From Allosediminivita pacifica (GTDB lineage: Bacteria > Pseudomonadota > Alphaproteobacteria > Rhodobacterales > Rhodobacteraceae): 64,000 nucleotides of DNA. This document shows positions 7,954-17,253 of the stretch, one piece after another. Below the pieces are notes generated by a model. That model was not told the origin of the DNA and searched no databases. It saw only the letters and a list, made by a program, of their open reading frames with translations. The number at the start of each line of letters is the position of its first letter. The stretch's first letter is position 1. Made by a program: the position numbers and the translations under genes. The stretch lies in assembly GCF_003054175.1 (NCBI RefSeq), contig NZ_QBKN01000023.1:1-64000 (forward strand). Reading direction: 5' to 3'.

Positions 7954-9678
7954 ATGATCCAATTCCGAACTCTGGCCCGACGCGGGGCTTCGCTGCGTCG
8001 GATCACCCCCTTGTTGGCCGCGTTCCTGCTTTGCCTGCTTGCGTTGCCGGTCATGGCACAGGATGGGTCGGAGTACTGGTATGAAACCGAAGCCCTGAAT
8101 CCGGGTCTGTCCGGCGCGGCCTCGGCAGAGGTGGCCCCTGAGACACCAAGGCAATCCCTCCGGGAATTCACCGCAGCGGCCGGGGCGGACGACTACGACA
8201 AGGCCGCCCACTACCTGAACCTGTCTAGGCTCAGCCCGGACGAGCAGGCCCAAGAGGGCCCAGAGATCGCGATGAAACTCGCCTCGATCCTGGCCCGTCG
8301 GGTCTGGATCGACTGGTCCAGCTTGCCTGCTCGCCCGGATGCCCGGATCGAGAGCTCGCAGGACTCCAGCGGACGCGCCGGCCAGCCGCGGCGGGACCTG
8401 CACATCGAGACCCTCGAGGCAGGACGAAGCGCCTATGACATTCGGATCGCGCGCTACAAGCCATCTGACGCAGACGCCGTGTGGTTGTTCACGCCCCAGA
8501 CCGTCGCAAACGTGGGTCCGCTATACGCGGAATTCGGCCCGAGGCGCTACGAGAGCATGGTTCCCGACACGCTGAAGCGACGTCTTTTCGGACTATGGCT
8601 CTGGGAGTGGATCGCAGTCCCCGCGTTCGCGTTCGCGGTATTTCTGCTGGGATGGGGTACCTACAGCATGGTGGAGGCCTTTTCACGCCGCGTAAGCCGG
8701 GGCTGGCTGAAGGCCGGCCTTGATCGCAGCGCGCTGCCGATGGCCATGCTCGTGATGGCCGGCCTCGTGCATATCCTGCTGACGTGGGTGATCTCCTTTT
8801 CCGGACCGGTCCAGACATTCCTTCGCCCGGCTTTGACCATCGTCATGGTGTGGGGTGTCGGCATGACCGCCCTGCGGATGCTGGACGCCGGATTGCACCG
8901 GATCACGCTGCGCTACGTCGGCGACATCGACGACAAGCTCGGACGCGACGAGCGCGAGTTCTACACCTCGATCTATGCGCTGAGACGGCTGATCGTTCTG
9001 GTCATGGTCGGGTTCGCCGCCATCGCGATCCTCTCGCAACTCAACCTGTTCGAGAGCGTCGGCACAACGCTTCTGGCCTCGGCCGGTGTGCTCACGGTCA
9101 TCTTCGGGATCGCCGGGCAGGCCGTGCTCGGCAACATCGTGGCGTCGCTGCAGATCGCCTTTGCAAAGCCGATACGGATCGGCGACGCGATCCTCTTCGA
9201 GGGCGAGTGGGCCTATGTGGAGTCGATCTTCTACACGTTCCTCAGGCTCCGAACGTGGGATCACAGGCGCATCGTTGTCCCGGTGAAACACTTCGTCGGC
9301 CAACCGTTCGAGAACTGGTCCGTGACCGAGGCGCGCATGATGCGAGGCGTGCATCTCTGGCTCGACCCGCTTTGCGATCTCGATGCCTTGCGGAAAACCT
9401 TCGACACTCTGCGCCACGAAGACCCGGACATAACGGAACCGGACGAGGCCTTCACCTATGTCACCGACCAGCGGCCAGAGGCAATCAAGGTGAGTTTCTA
9501 CGCGATGATGCCGGACCCCTCGACCGGCTGGGCCATCCACTGCCGTCTGCGGGAAGGGCTCCTTGCCGATATTCGCGACAACCATCCTGAATGGCTCCCG
9601 CGGGAACGAATTCTCGACGTGGCAGAACCGGAAGAGACGATGTCGGCGCCGGCCCATCGTGCCGGCGCCGCGGACTAG
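7954..9678 (+). CDS. MscS-family mechanosensitive channel, large form
   Basis: 574 residues. A signal peptide ends near LPVMAQ (about residue 35), followed by a periplasmic domain of roughly 170 residues. At least five hydrophobic segments follow from about 210. The pore helix GVLTVIFGIAGQAVLGNIVASLQIAF and the beta domain (PIRIGDAI) are typical of MscS. The large periplasmic region makes it MscK- or YnaI-like rather than minimal MscS. Such channels release solutes on hypo-osmotic shock. The last codons contain a perfect 9-bp stem (9645-9653 with 9661-9669). No neighbour explains a special role. Confidence 0.85.
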   Translation: MIQFRTLARRGASLRRITPLLAAFLLCLLALPVMAQDGSEYWYETEALNPGLSGAASAEVAPETPRQSLREFTAAAGADDYDKAAHYLNLSRLSPDEQAQEGPEIAMKLASILARRVWIDWSSLPARPDARIESSQDSSGRAGQPRRDLHIETLEAGRSAYDIRIARYKPSDADAVWLFTPQTVANVGPLYAEFGPRRYESMVPDTLKRRLFGLWLWEWIAVPAFAFAVFLLGWGTYSMVEAFSRRVSRGWLKAGLDRSALPMAMLVMAGLVHILLTWVISFSGPVQTFLRPALTIVMVWGVGMTALRMLDAGLHRITLRYVGDIDDKLGRDEREFYTSIYALRRLIVLVMVGFAAIAILSQLNLFESVGTTLLASAGVLTVIFGIAGQAVLGNIVASLQIAFAKPIRIGDAILFEGEWAYVESIFYTFLRLRTWDHRRIVVPVKHFVGQPFENWSVTEARMMRGVHLWLDPLCDLDALRKTFDTLRHEDPDITEPDEAFTYVTDQRPEAIKVSFYAMMPDPSTGWAIHCRLREGLLADIRDNHPEWLPRERILDVAEPEETMSAPAHRAGAAD

Positions 9679-9975
9679 GCCAGGGCGTCACGCTGGTCCT
9701 TTCAAGGGCCATGATCCTCTGGCGTCCGGACGCGGAACTATGGAGATCCGGGACCTTTCTCGCGTGGCTCCGGGCAAACCTGCCTAGTTTGAAGGCACAT
9801 GCGCGCCTGGCAATGAGACCGAAGGTTGGTGGAGCATCTCGAAAATCAACGGATGGCCAGCCAGCCAAGGCGGCCAGAATTCCTCATATTTTTCAGAAAA
9901 TTGAGGCAGATTTCAGGCCACCGGAACACTCAGGGCGCCTCCATCTCTGACGCCATAATATAAACCTCGCTTATT

Positions 9976-9994
9976 ATTATAGTCATATTATAAT
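9976..9994. promoter_or_regulatory. AT-rich inverted repeat upstream of the hydantoin-locus transporter
   Basis: ATTATA (9976-9981) and TATAAT (9989-9994) are inverted around seven bases, inside a run of about 60 AT-rich bases (9950-10010) that stands out sharply from the GC-rich surroundings. It lies about 100 bp before the solute-binding protein gene and is the likely promoter and operator region. The rest of the gap 9679-10095 shows nothing I recognise. Confidence 0.45.
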
Positions 9995-10095
9995 CTGGAT
10001 TTGTATTGCCCAATGTCGTCGTCACCGGCTTCGTGAGGCCACGTCTCGCATCGTCGCGATGCCAAGAAGACAAGCCCCCAACACGGAGCCACAAC

Positions 10096-10929
10096 ATGAA
10101 GTACAGGAACATTCTTCTGCCTGCCGCCCTCGCGGCGCTCGCCATCCCGGCGCATGCCGAAAGCTACAAGGTTGCGCTCGACGGCACCTTCGCCCCCCAC
10201 GCCATGCCCAGCCTTTCCGGCGGCGTCGAAGGCTTCAACGTCGATCTCGCCGCGGCCATCGGCGAGGCGCTCGGCGCGGATATGGAAGTGGTCGCAGCGC
10301 AGTTCTCGGGTCTGATCCCGGCCCTGCAGGCGGGCACCTACGACTTCCTCGTCGCGCCCACCACCGTCACCGAGGAGCGGGCCTCCAACCTTCTCTTCAG
10401 CGAAGGGTTCATGGACACCAACTTCGCCTTCACCGTCCCCGCGGGAACCGACCCCATGGAAAGGCTCGAAGCCTTCAGCGGCATGACCATCGCGGTCAAC
10501 AAGGGCTCGGTCTACGAGAGCTTCCTGAACGACGGAGCCGAAGAGTACGGCTGGAACGTCGTGGCCTACGGCACGAATACCGACGCGGTCGAAGCGGTGT
10601 CGTCCGGCCGCGCCGACGCGAACCTTGCAGGCGCAACGGTCTCGGCCTGGGCTGCCAAGCAGAACCCGCGCATCGACCTCAGCTACGAATACCCCACCGG
10701 TCTGGTCTGGGCCTTCCCCTTCCGGAAGGACGACACCGAGACGCGCAATAAGATCGACGCCGTGCTCGAGTGCCTCAAGACAAACGGCACGATGGTGGCG
10801 CTTTCCGAGAAGTGGTTCGGCGTGACCCCCAAAGAAGGCACGACCATCGTGACCCCGACCCCGGGCTACGGAACGCCCGGTTTCGAGGGCTACGACGAGA
10901 CCGAGCACAAGGTTTCCTGCGACTTCTGA
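10096..10929 (+). CDS. Polar amino-acid-type ABC solute-binding protein
   Basis: 277 residues with a signal peptide cleaved after AHA (about residue 18). The body has the family 3 binding-protein pattern: FNVDLAAAIGEALGADMEVV, LIPALQAGTYDFLVAPTTVT and a TIAVNKGS hinge. Family 3 proteins bind amino acids and similar zwitterions. Here the operon partners are hydantoin enzymes, so the ligand is probably a hydantoin or N-carbamoyl amino acid; that is inference. ATG 10096 has CGGAG upstream. A GC-rich fold between this gene and the ATPase gene could set relative expression. Confidence 0.88.
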   Translation: MKYRNILLPAALAALAIPAHAESYKVALDGTFAPHAMPSLSGGVEGFNVDLAAAIGEALGADMEVVAAQFSGLIPALQAGTYDFLVAPTTVTEERASNLLFSEGFMDTNFAFTVPAGTDPMERLEAFSGMTIAVNKGSVYESFLNDGAEEYGWNVVAYGTNTDAVEAVSSGRADANLAGATVSAWAAKQNPRIDLSYEYPTGLVWAFPFRKDDTETRNKIDAVLECLKTNGTMVALSEKWFGVTPKEGTTIVTPTPGYGTPGFEGYDETEHKVSCDF

Positions 10930-10986
10930 TCCCTGACATCGCCGGGCGGGGCGCATGGCGTCTCGCCCGCCATCGGAAGACATAAG

Positions 10987-11775
10987 ATGACTGCTGCCAT
11001 TTCCCCCACCCCCTCAGCCAAGGTCCACGCGAGGCCGATGCTCGAGATCAACAAGCTCGGCAAGAGCTTCGGCACGACCGAAGTGCTGACCTCGATCGAC
11101 CTCAGCGTGAGACCCGGCGAGCTGGTCTTCGTGATCGGGCCGTCGGGATCCGGCAAGTCGACGATGCTTCGCTGCTGCAACCGGCTGGAGGAGCCAAGCT
11201 CGGGGACGATACTTCTTGACGGTGAACATGTGACTGCCTGCCAGGGCCGCGCGCTCGACAAGATGCGGCTCAAGATCGGCATGGTGTTCCAAGGCTTCCA
11301 CCTCTACCCGCACAAATCGGTTCTAGCGAACGTCATGCTGGCGCAGGTCAAGGCGCTGAAACGCTCGAAGGCCGACGCCAAGACACGCGCCATCGAGATG
11401 CTGGAACACGTCGGGCTGGCGCACAAGGCGGAGTCGATGCCTTCGGAGCTCTCGGGCGGCCAGCAGCAGCGCGTCGCCATTGCCCGTGCCCTGGCGCTGG
11501 ATCCCAAGGTCATGCTCTTCGACGAACCAACCTCGGCGCTGGACCCCGAACTCGTCGGCTCGGTCCTCAAAGTGATGAAGCAGCTGCGTGAAGAGGGCAT
11601 GACCATGCTGGTGGTCAGCCACGAGATGGAATTCGCCCGCGAGGCCGCGGACCGCGTAGTCTTCATGGACGGCGGCGTGGTCGTGGAATCCGGTCCCCCG
11701 GAAGAAATCTTCGGCAACCCGCAATCACCGCGTCTGCAATCCTTCCTCTCACGCGTGAACCGGGGCGGCGAATGA
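10987..11775 (+). CDS. Amino-acid-type ABC transporter ATPase
   Basis: 262 residues. Walker [10 protein letters not shown], the Q-loop in [12 protein letters not shown], signature LSGGQQQR and Walker [12 protein letters not shown] are intact. It resembles GlnQ and HisP, which drive uptake of polar amino acids. The ATG at 10987 follows a GGAAG site; homologous sequence begins at [12 protein letters not shown] near residue 18, so a slightly later start is possible. Its stop overlaps the first permease gene by four bases. Confidence 0.9.
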   Translation: MTAAISPTPSAKVHARPMLEINKLGKSFGTTEVLTSIDLSVRPGELVFVIGPSGSGKSTMLRCCNRLEEPSSGTILLDGEHVTACQGRALDKMRLKIGMVFQGFHLYPHKSVLANVMLAQVKALKRSKADAKTRAIEMLEHVGLAHKAESMPSELSGGQQQRVAIARALALDPKVMLFDEPTSALDPELVGSVLKVMKQLREEGMTMLVVSHEMEFAREAADRVVFMDGGVVVESGPPEEIFGNPQSPRLQSFLSRVNRGGE

Positions 11776-12440
11776 GGTTTCTCGACACCTTCTTCGACGG
11801 CGCGGTCATGGCGAAGTACCTGCCCGAGCTGCTGTCCGCCATCGTGACCACGCTCTGGATCAGCTTGATCGTCGTGGTGGCCGGACTGGCGCTCGGGCTG
11901 GTCATGGCCTGCCTGCGCACGCTCGGCCGCTGGTACCTGACGCTGCCGATCGTCGCCTTTGCCGACATCGGCCGGGCGCTTCCGCCGCTGGTCGTGATCC
12001 TGATCTTCTACTTCGGCCTGCCGGGGCTCGGCATCAACCTGTCGGGGCCCATGGTGCTGATCCTGGTGCTGGGCGGCGTCTTGGCGGCTTTCGCGGAAGA
12101 GATCTTCTGGGCGGGCCTCACCTCCGTCTCAAGAGGCCAATGGGAGGCGGGGCGCGCCACGGGTCTGGGCTTCGGCCAGACACTGTTCGAGATCGCGCTG
12201 CCGCAGGCCGTTCGCATGGGCATCCCGCCACTTGTGAACCGCGCGCTGGCGATTACCAAGATGACCGCGCTTGGATCGGTGATCGGCGTGAAGGAGATCC
12301 TCACGGTGTCCTCCTCGGCGCAGAGCTTCTCCGGATCGGCGACGCCGCTCACCATGGCCGCCCTCGCCTACCTAGCGATCTTCCTGCCGGTCGTCATCCT
12401 CTCGCGCGTGCTCGAACAGCGCTACGCCTGGGCGGTTTAG
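11772..12440 (+). CDS. Amino-acid-type ABC permease 1
   Basis: 222 residues, about five membrane helices. The cytoplasmic coupling loop reads [20 protein letters not shown], the EAA motif of the HisMQ group. It starts within the ATPase gene's last codon. The membrane pore is expected to be a heterodimer with the product of the next gene, which has the same length. Confidence 0.88.
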   Translation: MRFLDTFFDGAVMAKYLPELLSAIVTTLWISLIVVVAGLALGLVMACLRTLGRWYLTLPIVAFADIGRALPPLVVILIFYFGLPGLGINLSGPMVLILVLGGVLAAFAEEIFWAGLTSVSRGQWEAGRATGLGFGQTLFEIALPQAVRMGIPPLVNRALAITKMTALGSVIGVKEILTVSSSAQSFSGSATPLTMAALAYLAIFLPVVILSRVLEQRYAWAV

Positions 12441-12453
12441 GGGGCCTCGCGAC

Positions 12454-13122
12454 ATGAACGACTTCATCGACCTCTTCTTCAATCTCGACATCATGGCGCA
12501 GGCCTGGCCGCTTCTTCTCAAGGGCCTGATCGTGACGCTCCAGCTCTGTGGGGTGGTGATCGGTCTCGGCCTCGTGGGCGGTCTGCTGCTGGCGCTCGGT
12601 GCGCTTTCGCCGCGCCGCTGGCTCAAGTGGCCCGCGGTCGGCTTCATCGACCTCTTCCGCGCCCTGCCCCCTCTGGTGCTGCTGGTTTTCGTCTTCTCGG
12701 GCCTCCCTTTCGCCGGGCTGGACCTGAGCCCCTTCGTGGCCGTGGTCATCGCCTTCTTTCTCAACAACTCGGCCTACTTTGCCGAGGTGTTTCGCGCGGG
12801 CATCCAGTCGGTTCCGAAGGGCCAGGCCGAAGCCGCACGCGCCACGGGGCTGAGCCAGCCACAGACCCTCGCCCACGTGGTCCTGCCGCAGGCCGTGCGC
12901 AACGTGCTGCCCGACCTGCTTTCCAATACCGTCGAGGTGGTGAAGCTAACCTCCCTCGCGTCGGTCGTTTCGCTGTCCGAGCTGCTCTACTCGGCCAACA
13001 TGGCCCGCTCGGTCACCTACAACTCCTCGCCGCTCATCCTCGCGGCGCTGGTCTACCTCGCGATCCTTTGGCCTCTTGTCCGGCTGATCTCGCGGTACCA
13101 GCGCGGCCTTGCGGTGCATTGA
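12454..13122 (+). CDS. Amino-acid-type ABC permease 2
   Basis: 222 residues, paralogous to the preceding permease. The EAA loop is EAARATGLSQPQTLAHVVLP. It begins 13 bp after permease 1 and is followed 23 bp later by the carbamoylase gene, so transporter and enzymes form one transcription unit. Confidence 0.88.
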   Translation: MNDFIDLFFNLDIMAQAWPLLLKGLIVTLQLCGVVIGLGLVGGLLLALGALSPRRWLKWPAVGFIDLFRALPPLVLLVFVFSGLPFAGLDLSPFVAVVIAFFLNNSAYFAEVFRAGIQSVPKGQAEAARATGLSQPQTLAHVVLPQAVRNVLPDLLSNTVEVVKLTSLASVVSLSELLYSANMARSVTYNSSPLILAALVYLAILWPLVRLISRYQRGLAVH

Positions 13123-13145
13123 TCGCCCCCCGGAAGGAAAGACCC

Positions 13146-14072
13146 ATGACCAAACTCATCATCGGCGGCGCCCAGATCGGCGGCATCCAGAAGGACGAGA
13201 CCCGCGAAGAGGTCGTCGCCCGCATGATCGCCCTGATGGACGCGGCGCACGACAAGGGCGTGCAGTTCCTCGCCTATCCCGAGATGACCCTGACGACCTT
13301 CTTCCCGCGCTTCTATGTCGAGGACCGCGCCGAGTTCGACCATTGGTTCGAAACCGAGATGCCCAATCCCGCCGTGCAGCCGCTGTTCGACAAGGCCAGG
13401 GAATACGGCATGGGGTTCACCTTCGGCTACTGCGAGCTCACCCCGGAGGGCCTGCACTACAATACCTCGGTCATCGTCTCGCCCGAGGGAGAGATCGTCC
13501 TGAAGTACCGCAAGACCCACCTGCCGGGCCATGCCGAGTATGAATCCGAGCGCACGCATCAGCACCTCGAGAAACGCTACTTCCTGCCCGGCGACACCGG
13601 CTTCAATGTCGTGAAGAACCAGGGCGTGATCATGGGCATGTCGATCTGCAACGACCGCCGCTGGCCCGAAAGCTGGCGCGTCCTCGGACTGCAGGGCGTG
13701 CAACTGGTCGCAATCGGCTACAACACCCCAAGCCAGAACAACCTCTCCTCGGAAGAGGGCATAGAGCGCCGCATGTATCACCACGAACTCTCGGTCTGCG
13801 CGGGCGCATACCAGAACTCGACCTACGCCGTGGCTGTCGCCAAGTGCGGCATGGAGGACGGCAACCACATGTTCGCGGGTTCGATCATCGTCGATCCGGA
13901 CGGATTCGTCGTGGCCAAGGCAGAGGGCGAGGGAGACGAATTGATCGTGCACGAGGCGGACCTTGCCAAGTGCGATTTCGGCAAGTCGACCGTCTTCAAC
14001 TTTGCAGCGCATCGCCGGGTCGAGCACTACGGGCTGATCGCGACCCAGACAGGCGTCAAGCTGCCCGACTGA
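13146..14072 (+). CDS. N-carbamoyl-D-amino-acid amidohydrolase
   Basis: 308 residues, nitrilase superfamily, cytoplasmic. It hydrolyses N-carbamoyl-D-amino acids to the free D-amino acid, CO2 and ammonia. The catalytic triad is visible as E46 (AYPEMTLTTFFPR), K123 (KYRKTHLPGH) and C168 (SICNDRRWPE). The segments HLEKRYFLPGD and YNTPSQN and the ending HRRVEHYGLIA follow Agrobacterium D-carbamoylase closely, which supports the D specificity. It sits directly before the D-hydantoinase gene that makes its substrate. Confidence 0.9.
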   Translation: MTKLIIGGAQIGGIQKDETREEVVARMIALMDAAHDKGVQFLAYPEMTLTTFFPRFYVEDRAEFDHWFETEMPNPAVQPLFDKAREYGMGFTFGYCELTPEGLHYNTSVIVSPEGEIVLKYRKTHLPGHAEYESERTHQHLEKRYFLPGDTGFNVVKNQGVIMGMSICNDRRWPESWRVLGLQGVQLVAIGYNTPSQNNLSSEEGIERRMYHHELSVCAGAYQNSTYAVAVAKCGMEDGNHMFAGSIIVDPDGFVVAKAEGEGDELIVHEADLAKCDFGKSTVFNFAAHRRVEHYGLIATQTGVKLPD

Positions 14073-14176
14073 ACCATGTCCACCCGTAGCCGGGCTGGCG
14101 CCTGGAGCGGCAATCGAAGACACTTCGTTAGGGCAGCCGGGCAAGCGCCGCACCAGCGGAGAGAAAGGAAACCGAA

Positions 14177-15631
14177 ATGCAGTTCGATACCGTGATCCAT
14201 GGCGGAACGATCGCAACCGCGGACCATACCGCCAAGGCGGATGTCGGCATCAAAGACGGGCGCATCGCCGCGGTAGCCGAAAACCTTGCTGGCGGCGATC
14301 ATCGTATCGATGCCGGGGGGCGCATCGTGATGCCCGGCGGGATCGAGGCCCACGCTCATATCGCGCAAGAAAGCTCCTCGGGCGTGATGTCCGCCGACGA
14401 CTACCTGTCGGGCTCGATCTCGGCGGCCTTCGGCGGCAACTCGTCGTTCATTCCGTTCGCCGCCCAGCACCGCGGCCAGTCGATCGACGAAGTGATTGCC
14501 ACCTACGACGCCCGCGGCGCCCGCTCCGTCATCGATTATTCCTATCACCTGATCGTCTCCGACCCGACGCCAGAGGTTCTCGAAGACCAACTGCCCCGTG
14601 CCTTTGCGCGCGGGATCACGTCGTTCAAGGTCTTCATGACCTACGACCTGATGAATCTCGGCGATGGCGGGATGCTGGACATCCTGACGGTCGCGCGTGA
14701 ACATGGCGCCATCACCATGGTCCATGCCGAGAACAACGACATGGTCAAATGGATGAACAAGCGGCTCGCCGACAAGGGCCTCACCGCACCGAAATACCAT
14801 GCCATTTCGCGCCCCGAACTGGCCGAGCAGGAGGCCATCAACCGCGCCATCCAGCTCGCCAAGCTGGTGGATGCGCCGCTTTTCATTGTGCATGTTTCGA
14901 CGGAAGGCGGTGCCGAGATCGTCCGCCGCGAAAAGTTCAACGGCGCGAAGCTCTACGCGGAGACCTGTCCGCAATATCTGGCGCTCACCCGCGACGATCT
15001 CGACCGCCCCGGCATGGAGGGCGCCAAGTACATCTGCTCGCCGCCGCTGCGCGATGCTGCCACCCAGGACGCGCTCTGGCACCATGTCCGGATGGGGACC
15101 TTCGAAAGCGTCAGTTCGGACCACGCGCCCTATCGTTTTGACGAGACGGGCAAGTTCCTGAACGGCAGCGATGTCGCCTACCCGAAGATCGCCAACGGCA
15201 TGCCCGGTATCGCGGCCCGTCTCCCCTACCTCTTCTCCGAGGGCGTCGTCCGTGGGCGCATCACGCTGGAACAGTTCGTGGCGCTGTCGTCCACCAATGC
15301 GGCCAAGACCTTCGGCTGCGACACCAAGGGCCGGATCGCGCCGGGCATGGACGCCGACATCGCCATCTGGGATCCCGAGGCACGCACGACCGTCACCGCC
15401 GCCGACCAGCACGACAACATGGACTATAGCCCCTTCGAGGGCATGGAGATCACCGGCAAACCCGAGATCGTCATGAACCGCGGCGCGGTGATCGTCGAGC
15501 ATGGCGAGCTGAAGGCCAAAGAGGGACAGGGGCGCTTCATTGCCCGCCAACCTGCGGACCTGCGCGGCAAACCAGGCTACACCGCCAAGGAATTCGATCC
15601 CGCGCAGAACTTCGGCACGGAGCTGTGCTGA
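14177..15631 (+). CDS. hydA: D-hydantoinase / dihydropyrimidinase
   Basis: 484 residues of the cyclic amidohydrolase family. It opens hydantoin or dihydropyrimidine rings to N-carbamoyl acids. The metal site is visible as H59 and H61 (EAHAH), K151 (SFKVFMTYD, the carboxylated lysine), H183 (MVHAEN), H239 (IVHVST) and D315 (SSDHAPY). ATG 14177 has a purine-rich AGAGAAAGGA region upstream. The gap from the carbamoylase gene is 104 bp. The stop overlaps the racemase start by one base. Confidence 0.92.
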   Translation: MQFDTVIHGGTIATADHTAKADVGIKDGRIAAVAENLAGGDHRIDAGGRIVMPGGIEAHAHIAQESSSGVMSADDYLSGSISAAFGGNSSFIPFAAQHRGQSIDEVIATYDARGARSVIDYSYHLIVSDPTPEVLEDQLPRAFARGITSFKVFMTYDLMNLGDGGMLDILTVAREHGAITMVHAENNDMVKWMNKRLADKGLTAPKYHAISRPELAEQEAINRAIQLAKLVDAPLFIVHVSTEGGAEIVRREKFNGAKLYAETCPQYLALTRDDLDRPGMEGAKYICSPPLRDAATQDALWHHVRMGTFESVSSDHAPYRFDETGKFLNGSDVAYPKIANGMPGIAARLPYLFSEGVVRGRITLEQFVALSSTNAAKTFGCDTKGRIAPGMDADIAIWDPEARTTVTAADQHDNMDYSPFEGMEITGKPEIVMNRGAVIVEHGELKAKEGQGRFIARQPADLRGKPGYTAKEFDPAQNFGTELC

Positions 15632-16284
15632 TGGGACCGATCCTAATCGTAAACCCGAACTCCTCGCGGTCGGTCACCGAAGGGATCCGCGAGGCGGTCG
15701 CGCATCTGGTGCCCGCCGGCGGCCCGGCCTTCGAGGTCACTGATCTACCCGACAGCGCCGCGACGATCATGACCGCGGAAGACGTGGCGCGCGCCGGGCT
15801 AGGCTTTGCCGCGGAGATTCAGACGAGACCCGACGCGGTTGCCTACGTTTCGGCCTGTTTCTCAGATCCCGGCGTCGACGTTGCCCGCAGCCTTACGAAG
15901 AAGCCGGTTTTGGGCGTGCAGGAGGCCGGCATCCTCACCGCCATGGGCCGCGCCGATCTCTTCGGGATCATCGCGCTATCGCCTGGATCGGTCGCCCGGC
16001 ATCGGGTGAGGATCCGTGCGATGGGTGTCGAGGCACGCCTCGCGGGTGAGCTTGCCCTCCCTGGCGTCTCGGCCGAGGCATCGGGCCGCGATCCCGAGGT
16101 CTATGCGATGTGCGTCTCGCTTGGCCGCGAACTGGCAGATGCAGGCGCAGGTGCAATTGTCCTTGGCTGCGCGGGCATGGCCCCGATCCGAGCCAAGCTC
16201 GAACACGACATTGGTGTCGCGGTGATCGACCCGGTGCAGGCCGGTGCCGCCATGGCACTGGGACTGGCAGGAGTGCCTGAATGA
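15631..16284 (+). CDS. hyuE: Hydantoin racemase (Asp/Glu racemase superfamily)
   Basis: 217 residues. It interconverts L- and D-5-substituted hydantoins so a racemic supply can be fully used by the D-specific enzymes. The two catalytic cysteines are C76 (SACFSDPG) and C180 (LGCAGM). The N-terminal ILIVNPNSS is typical. Start ATG 15631 lies one base inside the hydantoinase stop. The gene ends four bases into the LysR gene. Allantoin racemase is the main alternative, but no allantoin genes are nearby. Confidence 0.87.
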   Translation: MGPILIVNPNSSRSVTEGIREAVAHLVPAGGPAFEVTDLPDSAATIMTAEDVARAGLGFAAEIQTRPDAVAYVSACFSDPGVDVARSLTKKPVLGVQEAGILTAMGRADLFGIIALSPGSVARHRVRIRAMGVEARLAGELALPGVSAEASGRDPEVYAMCVSLGRELADAGAGAIVLGCAGMAPIRAKLEHDIGVAVIDPVQAGAAMALGLAGVPE

Positions 16285-17222
16285 CGACAGAGCCGGGCCT
16301 GCCGGACGTTTCGTTGCGGCTGCTCGAGATTTTCGCCGCGATGATGCGTTGTGCCACCACCGTCGAGGCGGCGGAACAGTTGCGCATCTCTCAGCCCGCG
16401 GTCTCTGCAGGTTTGCGTCAGCTGGAATCGCAGCTCGGGCTGTCGCTCTTCGACCGCACGGGGCGCCGGCTTCTGCCCACCGCCGAGGCGAAATCGCTCT
16501 ACGAGGAAATCCGCCCGGTCTTCGGAATCATGCGCGGGTTCTCGCAGCGGGCGCGGGACATGAAGCTCGGTATGGCCGGCCGCCTTAAGGTGATCGCCAC
16601 ACCGCCGCTTGGCTATTCCATCGCGCCTGTTGCCCTGCGCAGGTTCCTCGACAGCCGCCCCGACGTGTCGGTGGCCTTCGACGTGCGACGGCTCGAGAAC
16701 GTCAAGGATGCCGTCCAGAGCGGGCAGGCCGATATCGGGCTCGCCATTGATCACGACCGGCAGACCGCAGTGAACAGTGACGTGCTCCAGCGCTCGCACA
16801 TGGTTGCCCTGGTCCCCAGGAACAGCGCCCTCGCCACCAAGCCGCATCTAACCGCGCTCGATCTCCAGGACCAACCCATGATCGGGCTCGAGATGGCCTC
16901 GAACCTCGGGCTCCTGGTGCGCAAGGCCTACGAACAGGTCGGCGCCGCCTACACGCCCCGTATCGAGGTTCGCTACTGTGCAACCGCCACGGCGCTGGCC
17001 GCCCAGCACCTTGGCGTTACCGTGGTCGACCCCTACTCCGCCTCGACGCATGCCAGCGACGCCCTCGTGTGCAAGCCTTTCCTGCCCGCCTGTGAAGTGA
17101 ACGCCGTCATGTATACCCGCCGGGGCGTCCCCTACTCGGGACTGCTGCACAGCTTCATGGCCGATCTGCGCACGGCCTTTTCGGATTGCGACCTTCTGAT
17201 CGCCGAGCCTCGGGGCAACTGA
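16281..17222 (+). CDS. LysR-type regulator of the hydantoin locus
   Basis: 313 residues. The N-terminal winged helix has the usual pattern (TTVEAAEQLRISQPAVSAGLRQLE), followed by a two-lobed effector-binding domain. It is the last gene of the operon and overlaps the racemase gene by four bases. It is therefore probably made with the enzymes and senses a hydantoin or carbamoyl intermediate. It converges with ligD, separated by 31 bp without a clear terminator. Confidence 0.88.
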   Translation: MTTEPGLPDVSLRLLEIFAAMMRCATTVEAAEQLRISQPAVSAGLRQLESQLGLSLFDRTGRRLLPTAEAKSLYEEIRPVFGIMRGFSQRARDMKLGMAGRLKVIATPPLGYSIAPVALRRFLDSRPDVSVAFDVRRLENVKDAVQSGQADIGLAIDHDRQTAVNSDVLQRSHMVALVPRNSALATKPHLTALDLQDQPMIGLEMASNLGLLVRKAYEQVGAAYTPRIEVRYCATATALAAQHLGVTVVDPYSASTHASDALVCKPFLPACEVNAVMYTRRGVPYSGLLHSFMADLRTAFSDCDLLIAEPRGN

Positions 17223-17253
17223 CCCGCGCAACTCTTCCGACAGGTCGGTCGCC

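Noticed and set aside
6624-8171. 515-codon minus-strand open frame
   Set aside because: Antisense to the acyl-CoA synthetase and the MscS gene; composition and lack of motifs mark it as a shadow.
9645-9669. 9-bp GC stem at the end of the MscS gene
   Set aside because: It lies inside the coding region and lacks a T run, so I do not call it a terminator.
14027-15550. 507-codon open frame on the minus strand
   Set aside because: It is antisense to the clear D-hydantoinase gene; the predicted protein has no family motifs and reflects high GC at third positions.
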